A DNA stretch of 64,000 nt from Paenibacillus sp. GSMTC-2017 (GTDB lineage Bacteria > Bacillota > Bacilli > Paenibacillales > Paenibacillaceae). Location: the NCBI RefSeq assembly GCF_016019935.1, contig NZ_JAECMT010000002.1:496001-560000 (forward strand). The letters are read 5' to 3'. Below the pieces are notes generated by a model. That model did not search any database and had not been told where the DNA came from. It saw only the letters and a program-made list of their open reading frames with translations. Below, piece by piece: positions 18,051 through 26,975 of this stretch (positions are counted from its first letter, which is position 1; each line of letters starts with the position of its first letter). Made by a program: the position numbers and the translations under genes.

Positions 18051-20393
18051 TTATTCCAAGAATGGCGTCAACTCGCCTGTATAATATAGATGCAGTTCAT
18101 GCATAGCACGAGTACAGGCGGTATAGAATAACTTCCGTTCGCTTTCTAGTGAATATACTTCGCTTGACGCATTGCAAATAATAACTGCATCAAACTCCAC
18201 ACCTTTCGCCAAATACGACGGTATGACGACAATTCCTTTCTGGAACGTTACCGTCTCCTGTTCAATAAGTCTCATTTCCGGGCAAATTGCCTGTAACTGC
18301 AGGCTTATTTTTTTTGCTTCCTCGGCTGTTTTGCAAATCAGTGCGACAGATTCATAACCCGAAGTGATCCATTCATTCATTTGTTCGCCGACTTTATTAA
18401 TAAGACCTGCTTCATGGTCGAACTTAGTTATAGCTGGTTCAGCGCCATCTCGATTAAATGATTGGATCTGATCCCCACCTTGAATCATCTTACTCGTAAA
18501 TTGTACAATTTGACGCGTCGAACGATAACTGCGACTCAGCACTATCTTTTCTGTTTCACTCGTATCGTATAGTTGTGATAACGCATGGAATATGTTTCCA
18601 GAACCTGAATGTGTAAAGATAGATTGATTATAATCGCCTAATACGGTCATTTTGCAATTCGGAAATATTTTTTTCAAATAATGATATTGGAAGGCTGAAT
18701 AATCTTGTGCTTCATCAATGAAAAGATGTTTAACTGTAGTATTCGTCTGGAAACCTTCAAGCTTCTCCTTTAAATACAAATATGGAGTTGCATCCTCATA
18801 AGGCATTATTCCCGCTTCCAAGCTAGACAACGTCACATCGCTAATAGCTCCCCAGTTTGTAGGAAGTTCAATCGCCAAATTTGTTGACTGTTTAACTAAT
18901 GATTGAACCTGTCCCTTACCTTGGAACAACGCTTTATATATAGCAGGTACATTCAAAAACTTACCTTGTTTCACTCTTTTCCGTATCGTTTTGAACTTTT
19001 CTTGAACGATTTCAACGGCAAGGAAATCTCTTTCCGCACGGTAATCATCAAACGATGATTCTGTAAATTTATTTTTCTTTCTGAGCTCTTGGAAAGCATG
19101 CACATATGCATCCTGATCCATCAATTCTATCTCATCATCTACCCATTTTTTCTCCCGTTCAAGTTTACTTAAACGAGTGAGCTCTTTAAGCAGCCACTTA
19201 GTTAACTCATTCAATCGATTCGGGATAGACACTTTTGAATCCATTTGATAAAACTGTTCGGCAATCAAGTCCTTCTTAATAATTGCCCGACCTCGGAAAA
19301 TGATTGAAGAGAAAAGCAAACCTGAGTGACCAAGTGCCACAGTATACGCGTCCATAAGCTCCATAAATGCAACTTCTGATTTGTAGGAAATGCCGTCCAT
19401 TCTTGCTTTATAATTTGCTTCATCATGTGATGTAAGCGTATATTCCATTTGTGTAAATGGATCTTCTAGCGCAAAGTCTCTAATTAGTCTGTGTTCCAAA
19501 TATTGCTGATACGTCGTTTGCGCCATATTTTGTTCACCTAGTTCCGGAAGAACGGTAGACACGTAGCTATTGAACATCGGGTTTGGCGAAAATAATACGA
19601 TTTGATTCGCTTGAAGCAAACCGCGATAGCGATAAAGTAAATAAGCAACCCGTTGAAGTGCAGCCGATGTTTTCCCACTGCCTGCTGCTCCTTGAACAAT
19701 TAAAAGTTTAGCTTTTTCATTACGTATAATCCGATTTTGCTCCTGTTGGATCGTAGCTACGATACTTTTCATCTGAGCGTCGGATTGTCTGCCAAGTACT
19801 TCTTGCAGCAGTTCATCACCAATCGTGACTCCCGTATCAAACATACTTTTAATTTGGGCCTCACGAATGATATATTGACGCTTAAGTGTCATTTCTCCGC
19901 GAACTTCGCCGCCAGGCGTCTCATATTTCACTGGACCAGGACCATAATCATAATACAGACTTGAAACGGGTGCTCTCCAATCATAAATAAGATAGTTTTC
20001 GCCAGAATCATCCAGCATGGAACCAATTCCGAGGTAAATCGATTCACAATCGCTTTTTGGACTACCATCTTCTTTAATGTCGATTCTGCCGAAATAAGGA
20101 GACTGCTGTAATCTGAGCAATGTAGCCAGCTGCTGTTCCATATGCCTAAAGCTTCTTTCCCGCTCAGACAATATCTCCGCTTGCTGCTTCATACTGGCAA
20201 ATGTTTCTGCTTCCTCAGCGGCATCTTCGAAGTTGACTGTCACGTCGTCCCAGAAATTTTTACGAACATCGACGATCTCACTTCTCGACCCACTCATTTG
20301 ATCTTGTAAAAATGAAATTCTCTTCGTAATTACTTTGTTTAATTCAACAACACGTAACTGCTCTTCCTGCCATTCAGTTGTTGTACTCGACAT
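18051..20393 (-). CDS. helD: RNA polymerase recycling motor HelD
   Basis: A 780-residue UvrD/Rep-like superfamily 1 ATPase of the HelD type, which removes stalled or DNA-bound RNA polymerase and recycles it. A long N-terminal coiled coil (about residues 1-100, with SERERSFRHMEQQLATLLR) is the arm that enters RNA polymerase channels. Walker A is VQGAAGSGKTSAAL, Walker B is HLFIDEAQDYS, and later motifs include GDYNQSIFTHSG and LSRSYRSTRQI. The segment YFGRIDI ... YIYDWRAPVSSLYYD-like region is typical of the family. The start overlaps the end of the hydrolase gene by 20 nt, so it is the last gene of a coupled three-gene operon. Confidence 0.92.
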   Translation of the reverse strand: MSSTTTEWQEEQLRVVELNKVITKRISFLQDQMSGSRSEIVDVRKNFWDDVTVNFEDAAEEAETFASMKQQAEILSERERSFRHMEQQLATLLRLQQSPYFGRIDIKEDGSPKSDCESIYLGIGSMLDDSGENYLIYDWRAPVSSLYYDYGPGPVKYETPGGEVRGEMTLKRQYIIREAQIKSMFDTGVTIGDELLQEVLGRQSDAQMKSIVATIQQEQNRIIRNEKAKLLIVQGAAGSGKTSAALQRVAYLLYRYRGLLQANQIVLFSPNPMFNSYVSTVLPELGEQNMAQTTYQQYLEHRLIRDFALEDPFTQMEYTLTSHDEANYKARMDGISYKSEVAFMELMDAYTVALGHSGLLFSSIIFRGRAIIKKDLIAEQFYQMDSKVSIPNRLNELTKWLLKELTRLSKLEREKKWVDDEIELMDQDAYVHAFQELRKKNKFTESSFDDYRAERDFLAVEIVQEKFKTIRKRVKQGKFLNVPAIYKALFQGKGQVQSLVKQSTNLAIELPTNWGAISDVTLSSLEAGIMPYEDATPYLYLKEKLEGFQTNTTVKHLFIDEAQDYSAFQYHYLKKIFPNCKMTVLGDYNQSIFTHSGSGNIFHALSQLYDTSETEKIVLSRSYRSTRQIVQFTSKMIQGGDQIQSFNRDGAEPAITKFDHEAGLINKVGEQMNEWITSGYESVALICKTAEEAKKISLQLQAICPEMRLIEQETVTFQKGIVVIPSYLAKGVEFDAVIICNASSEVYSLESERKLFYTACTRAMHELHLYYTGELTPFLE

Positions 20394-22728
20394 AGGTACC
20401 CCCTTTTGATAAATAACCGATATCGTCGATCATGACTTTACCTTGATTACTATTAAAACGAAACTTAATTGACTTAATCTCCATAAGATCATTGGTTCCG
20501 ATTGCATCTGTTTTATTTGTCGTATTAACACCTTTAAATTTTTCGATGGGAATAATATAGGTGTGCATCGTTGCTTCTGCCGCTTCGTTATATTTGTTTT
20601 CTTTTATGTGATGCTCCAAAAATCCCATAGATATAAATGAACTGTATATAGGCGACTGCACAGGCATAAATTCATTAAGCACTATACTAATTTCTTTACC
20701 TGAGTTCGTATTAATTACTACCTCAACCTCAGGTAAAGATGGCAGCGTAGTTAACTTCCCTTGTTCATTTACCACATTTTCAGTATCTTTTAATTTTTTT
20801 TCTTCATTATAAGTACGCAAAAGATGCCATTCCATATTCGCCATTGAAAATACAATACTACCATTACTTACATCCCCTAATCGGTTTGATAATCCATTGG
20901 ATAGATTCATCTCAAACGATGCCGGGGCCTTATCCCATTGTAATACCAACCCGTCGGTTCCTTTACTATTATTATCTCGATCTTTTAATGGTTCTTTTTC
21001 TTTCTTGACCATATTTGATGCCGAAGTAGAAAGAATATTTGTATTTATCCTTTCAAAACGTTCAATTGCAACAAAGTCGGCCCCTTCGTATCGACCCATA
21101 TACGTTGTATGCGGTAGAAATTCTTCTCCGCTACGGTAATCTTGGAATAACGCTTTGTATTCCGATTTCTGATGAAGAGTAGCCTCTAGAAATGCAGAAA
21201 TGTAAACTTTTGCGATTTGACGTTGATTCTTTGGTGTAAGCATTCCTTCTTTGTTCAAAAATAATCCACCTGGAAGCCGCTCATCATTGCTCCCCCAATC
21301 CTCATTAAATTGACTGTGATTGGCATCTCCTATGTAAATGGATGCTTTAAACCTCTCCGACCGTTCATCAAAAGTCACTCTATTATATTGCCGATCTCCA
21401 TAAAAAACGTTAACATCTGCATCCCTTGCACCCTGTAACGTTAAATAATTGACATTTTCTAAATTCGCAGACTTTTCGTCCACTCTTTTGTCTGTTGGGG
21501 CAATGGCTACAACAGATTGAATCGTTACGTTATCTAAACTTGCAAGTGAGTTATCATCAGCAAACCATTTCTTTTTGTCCGCTGCCATTGCGACTGCCTG
21601 TCCACCTCTTGAATGCCCGACCAATGCTATGTTAGACCAATCGACTGCTCCCTGTAATGGATTATTTGCAATGTGTCCACTATCCATTCCTTGAATGTGT
21701 TGTAGATGTTTAAGTAGTAACCATGCTCTCATTTTCATATCGTCATTCGGTATTTTAGACCATACAGAGAAGTTCATGAAGTTAGCATCTACAGATACAG
21801 CGATCATCCCTCTACTCGCAAGTAACTGTCCCAAATATTCGTATCCATCATCGGAGAAATATTCCATAAGATGATTCCCATGAGCAATTAATACCAAAGG
21901 AAAAGGTCCTTTTCCTTCCGGTACCCAAACACGTCCATTTATAGGCAGATCATGTTCATCAAATCTCCAAAACAATGTTTTGAGTCTAGACCAATCCGTA
22001 ATATATTCAGTAGCATCCACAGAAGAAGAGATAACATCCGTATCATTACCAAAAATAGTTCGATGTTTATCTAATCCGCTTCCATAACTAAACGTTTTTA
22101 CGTTGTATTCACCCTGCAATGAAGGGTCAGCAGCCATCCCTTTTACAATTGATGATGACAATTTCGCCACAGTACCAGATCGTATCGGATGTGGAGCAGG
22201 TGTTGGCCAATCAGAAATAATTGCAAGAGTAACAATCATAATTGCTGCTGCACTAGCAATACTAACTTTGAATAGCCATTTCAATTTCATCTGCATTAGC
22301 GCGGCAACACCAATAGATGCTATAACTGCAATATTTGCGTATAGTAAGCTCAAGCCTAGAGACATCCAAACTCCAAGCTCAGTAATGTGCAAAATAATAA
22401 AGGATTGAACACTATTATAAAACCATACCGCCAATAATCTGCGAGGAAGAGGTAAATATAGTAACGAAAAGATATAAGTAAAGATAAATGTCACAATACT
22501 CAGCAAAGCTCCATTAGCAACAAGAAAAATAATCATGTCCAACACTGTCCCGAGACCTGTTGGCATTCCTATAACTGCTACTGCCATTGCTAACATACTG
22601 AAAAATGCAGCAGCACCAGCCGCAACTCTTGTCGTATTACCCTCATAACAATGTCTTACATCATATCGACTGCGAAACCAAAATAATAGTTTCTTAGGTT
22701 TAGAAGGATTTTCAATTATAATCTCCAT
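20374..22728 (-). CDS. Membrane-anchored alpha/beta hydrolase, unknown substrate
   Basis: A 784-residue two-part protein. The first ~170 residues contain about five hydrophobic segments; an extracytoplasmic alpha/beta-hydrolase domain follows. The hydrolase has PLVLIAHGNHLMEYF (oxyanion region) and the nucleophile elbow VGHSRGGQAV; Asp and His partners are probably in LQGARDADVN and DANHSQFNED. The final ~200 residues are beta-rich with no known motif. It resembles bacterial lipase/PET-hydrolase-like folds but I cannot name a substrate. Its start overlaps the ABC ATPase gene by 13 nt and its end overlaps helD by 20 nt, so all three are one translation-coupled unit. Confidence 0.75.
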   Translation of the reverse strand: MEIIIENPSKPKKLLFWFRSRYDVRHCYEGNTTRVAAGAAAFFSMLAMAVAVIGMPTGLGTVLDMIIFLVANGALLSIVTFIFTYIFSLLYLPLPRRLLAVWFYNSVQSFIILHITELGVWMSLGLSLLYANIAVIASIGVAALMQMKLKWLFKVSIASAAAIMIVTLAIISDWPTPAPHPIRSGTVAKLSSSIVKGMAADPSLQGEYNVKTFSYGSGLDKHRTIFGNDTDVISSSVDATEYITDWSRLKTLFWRFDEHDLPINGRVWVPEGKGPFPLVLIAHGNHLMEYFSDDGYEYLGQLLASRGMIAVSVDANFMNFSVWSKIPNDDMKMRAWLLLKHLQHIQGMDSGHIANNPLQGAVDWSNIALVGHSRGGQAVAMAADKKKWFADDNSLASLDNVTIQSVVAIAPTDKRVDEKSANLENVNYLTLQGARDADVNVFYGDRQYNRVTFDERSERFKASIYIGDANHSQFNEDWGSNDERLPGGLFLNKEGMLTPKNQRQIAKVYISAFLEATLHQKSEYKALFQDYRSGEEFLPHTTYMGRYEGADFVAIERFERINTNILSTSASNMVKKEKEPLKDRDNNSKGTDGLVLQWDKAPASFEMNLSNGLSNRLGDVSNGSIVFSMANMEWHLLRTYNEEKKLKDTENVVNEQGKLTTLPSLPEVEVVINTNSGKEISIVLNEFMPVQSPIYSSFISMGFLEHHIKENKYNEAAEATMHTYIIPIEKFKGVNTTNKTDAIGTNDLMEIKSIKFRFNSNQGKVMIDDIGYLSKGGTYVEYNN

Positions 22729-23510
22729 TCTTCACCTATGACCGAAAGCCAATATCTATCTTTTCTTTTTTCAATATTTACCTGCACATCAAAAAAATCA
22801 CTCATTCGTTCTGATGCTAATACATGTTCTGTCTGGTCTGCTGCGTAAATCGCACCTTGCTTAACAAGTAAAGTTTGTGTGAAACAAGGCAAAATTTCTT
22901 CTATGTGATGAGTGACATATACTAATGTAGGTGCATTTTCAGTATTCACAATTGATGAAATCATATGTAGTAATTGTTCTCTAGCAAAAATATCTAACCC
23001 TGTACACGGTTCATCCAATATGAGCAATTTAGGATCATTCATCAATGCTCGTGCTATTAATACTCGTTGACGCTCCCCTTGCGAGAGTGTATCGTATGTA
23101 CGCTGTTTCAGGTGACTACAACCTAATCTGTTCATCAAAGCATCAGCTTTATTCCAATCATTATCATCATAAGGATCATAAATACCAATCGTTGCATGTT
23201 TGCCACTAACAACTATTTCTAGAGCCTTATCACTTCCATGCAGCTTTTGCTGAAGAGAAGTGCTTACCCACCCAATGTTTTTACGAAGTAAACGTAAGTC
23301 ATATTCGCCAAACTTATGTCCAAGAACATTAATTTGCCCAGCTGTTGGCCAAATATATCCATTGATTAAATTTAGTAAGGTTGTTTTGCCTGAACCATTA
23401 AGTCCTAATAAGCACCAATGCTCATGTTCTTTAACCGACCAATTAATGTCTTTCAGAATCGTATCGTCTCCGCGTTCCCAAGATACATGCGATAACTCAA
23501 TAATCATCAT
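22716..23510 (-). CDS. ABC transporter ATP-binding protein (YlmA-like)
   Basis: A 264-residue ABC ATPase. Walker A GLNGSGKTTLL, signature LSQGERQRVLIARAL, Walker B KLLILDEPCTGLD and the H-loop VTHHIEEI are complete. The form resembles Bacillus YlmA and the ModF-like stand-alone ATPases. No permease gene is adjacent; the next gene in the operon encodes a membrane hydrolase. Two in-frame ATGs (23510 and 23507) follow GGGAGGAAA. It may act with a distant permease or have a non-transport role. Confidence 0.88.
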   Translation of the reverse strand: MMIIELSHVSWERGDDTILKDINWSVKEHEHWCLLGLNGSGKTTLLNLINGYIWPTAGQINVLGHKFGEYDLRLLRKNIGWVSTSLQQKLHGSDKALEIVVSGKHATIGIYDPYDDNDWNKADALMNRLGCSHLKQRTYDTLSQGERQRVLIARALMNDPKLLILDEPCTGLDIFAREQLLHMISSIVNTENAPTLVYVTHHIEEILPCFTQTLLVKQGAIYAADQTEHVLASERMSDFFDVQVNIEKRKDRYWLSVIGEEWRL

Positions 23511-23604
23511 TTTCCTCCCACCTGAATAATGAAGTGTCTACTTATCGATACTTAGCATTCTATTCTATCATATACAATAGCCATTGTAATCGAAAGCATC
23601 ACAT

Positions 23605-23642
23605 GAATAAGTTCCTCCCCTTGTTAGAGGAGGAACTTATTC
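23605..23642. terminator. Perfect 14-bp hairpin between two minus-strand genes
   Basis: GAATAAGTTCCTCC and GGAGGAACTTATTC pair perfectly around a 10-nt loop. It follows the 23649-24083 gene and precedes the ABC ATPase gene, so a terminator role is likely, although the T tract on the minus strand is weak. Confidence 0.6.
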
Positions 23643-23648
23643 AACGAT

Positions 23649-24083
23649 TTACGTTAATGCATAGTATAACGGTACAATGATAACGTTAAGTGCAACAGCG
23701 ATTAATCCAATTGTTATCGCCCATCCACCAAGTCCTTGTGATCCTTGACGATAAGCCAAATAACCAAGAACAGCCGCGGTAGCCCCCATTAATACTGGCC
23801 AAATAAACCATGAGGCGATAGCAAATATAAGTGATACATAACCTAAAGTACTGCTACTCGTATTTACATCGACATCTTCAACTACATCATAAGACCGGTT
23901 ATCTACTCGAACTGAATTTGGTGATGGAACTGGTAGTCCGTGGGCAAAGTCAGCTCCCACTTCCTCGTTAACATTATCCAACTGATTCGGAAAACCGCTA
24001 TTGGTAGCTGGAAACGTTTTTTCGTAATCCTTTTTGTGAGTGCGTTTTACTTGTTCATCGTTTCGATGATTAATCTCGTTCAT
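23649..24083 (-). CDS. Small membrane protein with polar N-terminus (DUF4190-like)
   Basis: A 144-residue protein starting at the ATG at 24083 (AAGGAGTG site); the longer open frame upstream belongs to the neighbouring gene region. The first ~75 residues are polar and acidic. Two to three hydrophobic segments follow, with GYVSLIFAIASWFIWPVLMG, LGYLAYRQGSQGLGGWAI and a final membrane helix. The GSQGLGGWA loop between two helices is typical of DUF4190-type proteins. Function unknown. Confidence 0.75.
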   Translation of the reverse strand: MNEINHRNDEQVKRTHKKDYEKTFPATNSGFPNQLDNVNEEVGADFAHGLPVPSPNSVRVDNRSYDVVEDVDVNTSSSTLGYVSLIFAIASWFIWPVLMGATAAVLGYLAYRQGSQGLGGWAITIGLIAVALNVIIVPLYYALT

Positions 24084-24090
24084 TCGGACA

Positions 24091-24303
24091 TCACTCCTTC
24101 GGTTTAAAGGTGTGGCAGCAAGTGGCAGCAGATTGCAAAGCTTGATCTTGGTGAAATAAACCAAGTTCATCACCTGCAAATTCTTCATGAAACGAATGGG
24201 ATGAGTGCTGATCGATGTCGATAGTTATTTCATTTGCACCACAGTTGTTGCCTTCTTTCCAAAAAGTACAATTAGCGACACTACAAGATACGCCTTGTGG
24301 CAT
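24091..24303 (-). CDS. DUF1540 domain-containing protein
   Basis: A 70-residue protein with the DUF1540 cysteine pattern at the N-terminus: VSCSVANCTFWKEGNNCGAN, followed by acidic/His residues and a second cysteine pair near the C-terminus (ATCCHTF). Such proteins are widespread in spore-formers and probably bind metal; their role is not known. The ATG at 24303 is preceded by GGAGGTGA and a run of seven T. That Shine-Dalgarno sequence is locked into a perfect hairpin (24309-24349). It lies 7 nt upstream of the small membrane protein gene. Confidence 0.85.
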   Translation of the reverse strand: MPQGVSCSVANCTFWKEGNNCGANEITIDIDQHSSHSFHEEFAGDELGLFHQDQALQSAATCCHTFKPKE

Positions 24304-24349
24304 AAAAAAATCACCTCCGCTACTCAGTGTCCCTCGAGCGGAGGTGATT
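24304..24349 (-). terminator. Terminator hairpin overlapping the Shine-Dalgarno of the DUF1540 gene
   Basis: AATCACCTCCGC (5' arm of the RNA, 24349-24338 on the minus strand) pairs over 12 bp with GCGGAGGTGATT (24320-24309), loop 17 nt, followed by seven T and then ATG at 24303. It is therefore both a textbook intrinsic terminator for ypuI, whose stop is 10 nt away, and a structure that buries the GGAGGTGA ribosome-binding site of the next gene. Confidence 0.8.
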
Positions 24350-24358
24350 CATTCTGCC

Positions 24359-24859
24359 TTATTTTTGTCCTTGCATACGACGTGCAGTCATATAGTCGCT
24401 TTCATAATAGGAAAGATCATCACGTAGTTCTTCGTAAATTTTCGATATTCCAAGAATGACGTTACGTGCTTCACGAATCGGTTTGTATCTGAAACGTATA
24501 GCATCTTGTCCAGTGTAAGCATAACGGCCATCTTCAGAATAACATTCATTTTTAGGATAGAAAAAGGCATTTACTGAATGGTGATACACTTCATATAATA
24601 CACGCTCGCCCTGTTCGATATCGAAATTAGGTCTTCTAAGTAGGACACCCAATTTTTCACCGGTAACTTCAGAATATACCAACAAATGCCGTAGATCAGA
24701 CAACAAGCCTTTGTAGAAGAGCTCCGCACCTTCTCCTCCATCTTCTCCGGTCAGTTGGGGTAATGCAAAATTATTCAAAAATGGTTCAATCTGAGCAATA
24801 GCCCCTTTAAGCTTTTCTCTCGTCGATTCAGTTAGAGCTTTGACATTAGTAGATGGCAT
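24359..24859 (-). CDS. ypuI: YpuI family protein (DUF3907)
   Basis: A 166-residue soluble protein of the YpuI/DUF3907 family of Bacillales, function unknown. Recognisable parts are an N-terminal helical region (ESTREKLKGAIAQIEPFLN), YKGLLSDLRHLLVYSE, and an aromatic C-terminal block (NAFFYPKNECYSEDGRYAYTG split at YPKNECYSEDGRYAYTG). ATG at 24859 has AGGAAAGGGGA upstream. A strong hairpin with a T run lies just before the ribosome-binding site. Confidence 0.85.
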   Translation of the reverse strand: MPSTNVKALTESTREKLKGAIAQIEPFLNNFALPQLTGEDGGEGAELFYKGLLSDLRHLLVYSEVTGEKLGVLLRRPNFDIEQGERVLYEVYHHSVNAFFYPKNECYSEDGRYAYTGQDAIRFRYKPIREARNVILGISKIYEELRDDLSYYESDYMTARRMQGQK

Positions 24860-24889
24860 GGTGATGAATCCCCTTTCCTAATTCCAAAC

Positions 24890-24947
24890 AAAAAACTATA
24901 AACACCAATATCGTACCACATTTTCCATAGAAACGGTACTGGCGTTT
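24890..24947 (-). terminator. Hairpin with T run in the ypuI leader (attenuator-like)
   Basis: On the minus strand AAACGCCAGTACCGT (24947-24933) pairs with ACGATATTGGTGTTT (24914-24900) with one mismatch and two G-U pairs, loop 18 nt, then six T at 24895-24890. No minus-strand gene lies upstream before rnpB, so it would end a short leader transcript before ypuI. Confidence 0.55.
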
Positions 24948-25036
24948 ATTGATTTGTCCGCATAATTTCATCCCATCATTCGGAATCTATAGAGAAGAAG
25001 GTCCGATAAATCATTCCGTACTGGGGGAGAAGCCAA

Positions 25037-26881
25037 ATGCGCAAATCATGGTTAACAGCTGGCGCCATTGTTGCCGCAGCAGCACTACTAATACCTGTCG
25101 CTTTAATGTTCACACCATCGCCAAAAAAGGAGCAACTCCAACCTTTATCTCACTCAGCAAGCAAAGAACAGAAACTTAAGCTTGCCACACTACAAAGCGA
25201 TATGAATAACACCTCATTACTAATTACGTCTGAAACTAAAAAAGATTTCCGTAACATTATGCGAAGCAGTGCAAATTCATCCAAAAAAGCTTCTGATGTC
25301 ATTCAAGCTTTAATGAACGAACATTCTCATCTAAGTTACGTTAGCTGGGTAGGAACTAATCAAAAAGCTCAACATGGACAACTACCAGCTTCCAAATCGA
25401 AAGTAGCTAAAAAGTATGTAACAGAAGCATCAGCAAAGGTAGTTAAAGGCTCTTCATACGAGTCTCCATCCTTTGAAGGTGCCGATGGAAGTCGATATGT
25501 TGTCATTGGTGAACCTGGCATTCAAACCAAGGGAACAGGTGTCATCGGAGTCATTAAACAAGACATACTAAAGGCCGTTGAGCTTCATCAAAAAAGAAAT
25601 TTGCGATTAATTCCGTACCCTTCAGAAGGTAACTATAAAATTGAATCTGTTTTACCAAACTCAACAATTGATACAACCGTTCGTACAGGTGAGGACAACG
25701 GCAATGCAAGTCATTATCATAATCGCGATGCTGTTGTACATGTAAGAAAACAACTTAATAAACAAGACTTGGATAGAATACGAAAAGACATAAATATGGA
25801 GTCGGTTCAACAAATGGGCGACACCTATGTTTTCCGCTCAAAAACGTTAGAAGCGAAAGTATTGATGGAATATTTCAAGCAAAATTGGAATCCTGAATAT
25901 GTAGAACCACACTATCTATACCTTACAAATGAAAATCATAATGAAGCAAATAAAGTTACTCCAAACGACGAGCTTTATTCTAAATATCAATGGAATTTAC
26001 CTTCTATTAAAGCTGAAAGTGGCTGGACTGTTTCTACAGGCGACGAAGGAGTAGTAATCGCTGTCTTAGATACCGGAGTACAAAGTAATCATCCAGACTT
26101 GAAAGATCGACTTGTTAAAGGTATGAATATCGTGAGCAAGGATGCTGCTCCCAATGATGATGTTGGTCATGGTACTCACGTTGCTGGTATTATTGGCGCA
26201 GCAGTCAATAACGGAGAAGGAGTTGCAGGGGTTTCTTGGTATAACAAAATTATGCCCGTTAAGGTACTGGACAGCAGTGGAGCCGGTTCTACCTACTCTG
26301 TCGCACAAGGCATCATATGGGCAGTTGATCATGGCGCTAAAGTCATTAACATGAGTTTAGGCAACTATGCTCAAGCTGATTTCTTGCATGACGCGATCAA
26401 ATATGCTTATGAACGAGACGTCGTATTAATCGCTGCCAGTGGTAACGATAATACAGAACGTCCTGGTTTTCCAGCTGCTTATCCAGAAGTATTCGCAGTA
26501 GCGGCAACCAATAGTAAGAAAGAAAAAGCTTCTTTTTCAAACTTTGGTAATTATATTGATGTAGCAGCACCTGGGGATAGTATTGCAAGCACTTATCCTG
26601 GTAGCCAATATGCGGCGCTGTCAGGTACATCTATGGCTAGCCCACATGTTGCTGCACTGGCTGGATTGATTCGATCAGTGAATCCCGATTTAACAAATGT
26701 AGAAGTTATGGAAATTATGCGTGTCTCCGCCAGAGATCTTGGGGCAAGTGGTAAAGATATTTATTTCGGCTATGGTGAAATAGATGTGGACAAGGCGCTT
26801 CATGCTGCATCGACTTATAGTGGTGCGTTGCAAACATTTCCGCAGCAAGTGAAACGTAAACTCGCACGTCTAACCAAATAA
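25037..26881 (+). CDS. Subtilisin-like serine protease (S8 family), secreted
   Basis: A 614-residue exported protease. An N-terminal basic region and hydrophobic segment (residues 1-27) form a signal peptide or anchor. A long propeptide of about 290 residues precedes the peptidase domain, which has the triad in VVIAVLDTGV (Asp345), GHGTHVAGI (His378) and GTSMASPHVA (Ser532), plus the oxyanion Asn in IAASGND. The long pro-region suggests delayed activation. ATG 25037 follows GGGGGAGAAG. It stands alone on the plus strand and converges on rnpB, sharing a terminator. Confidence 0.95.
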   Translation: MRKSWLTAGAIVAAAALLIPVALMFTPSPKKEQLQPLSHSASKEQKLKLATLQSDMNNTSLLITSETKKDFRNIMRSSANSSKKASDVIQALMNEHSHLSYVSWVGTNQKAQHGQLPASKSKVAKKYVTEASAKVVKGSSYESPSFEGADGSRYVVIGEPGIQTKGTGVIGVIKQDILKAVELHQKRNLRLIPYPSEGNYKIESVLPNSTIDTTVRTGEDNGNASHYHNRDAVVHVRKQLNKQDLDRIRKDINMESVQQMGDTYVFRSKTLEAKVLMEYFKQNWNPEYVEPHYLYLTNENHNEANKVTPNDELYSKYQWNLPSIKAESGWTVSTGDEGVVIAVLDTGVQSNHPDLKDRLVKGMNIVSKDAAPNDDVGHGTHVAGIIGAAVNNGEGVAGVSWYNKIMPVKVLDSSGAGSTYSVAQGIIWAVDHGAKVINMSLGNYAQADFLHDAIKYAYERDVVLIAASGNDNTERPGFPAAYPEVFAVAATNSKKEKASFSNFGNYIDVAAPGDSIASTYPGSQYAALSGTSMASPHVAALAGLIRSVNPDLTNVEVMEIMRVSARDLGASGKDIYFGYGEIDVDKALHAASTYSGALQTFPQQVKRKLARLTK

Positions 26882-26901
26882 TCAAGTTAATTAAGTTAAC
26901 A

Positions 26902-26953
26902 ACACAAAGGGCGCCATTTCATCTTATTGATGAAAGGCGCCCTCTATTTGTGT
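26902..26953. terminator. Bidirectional terminator between protease and rnpB
   Basis: AGGGCGCC pairs with GGCGCCCT, with an inner TTTCATC/GATGAAA stem and an outer ACACAAA/TTTGTGT extension, all around a 5-nt loop. It sits between two convergent genes. Confidence 0.85.
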
Positions 26954-26975
26954 AATGATTAGTTATTTAGGTCGT

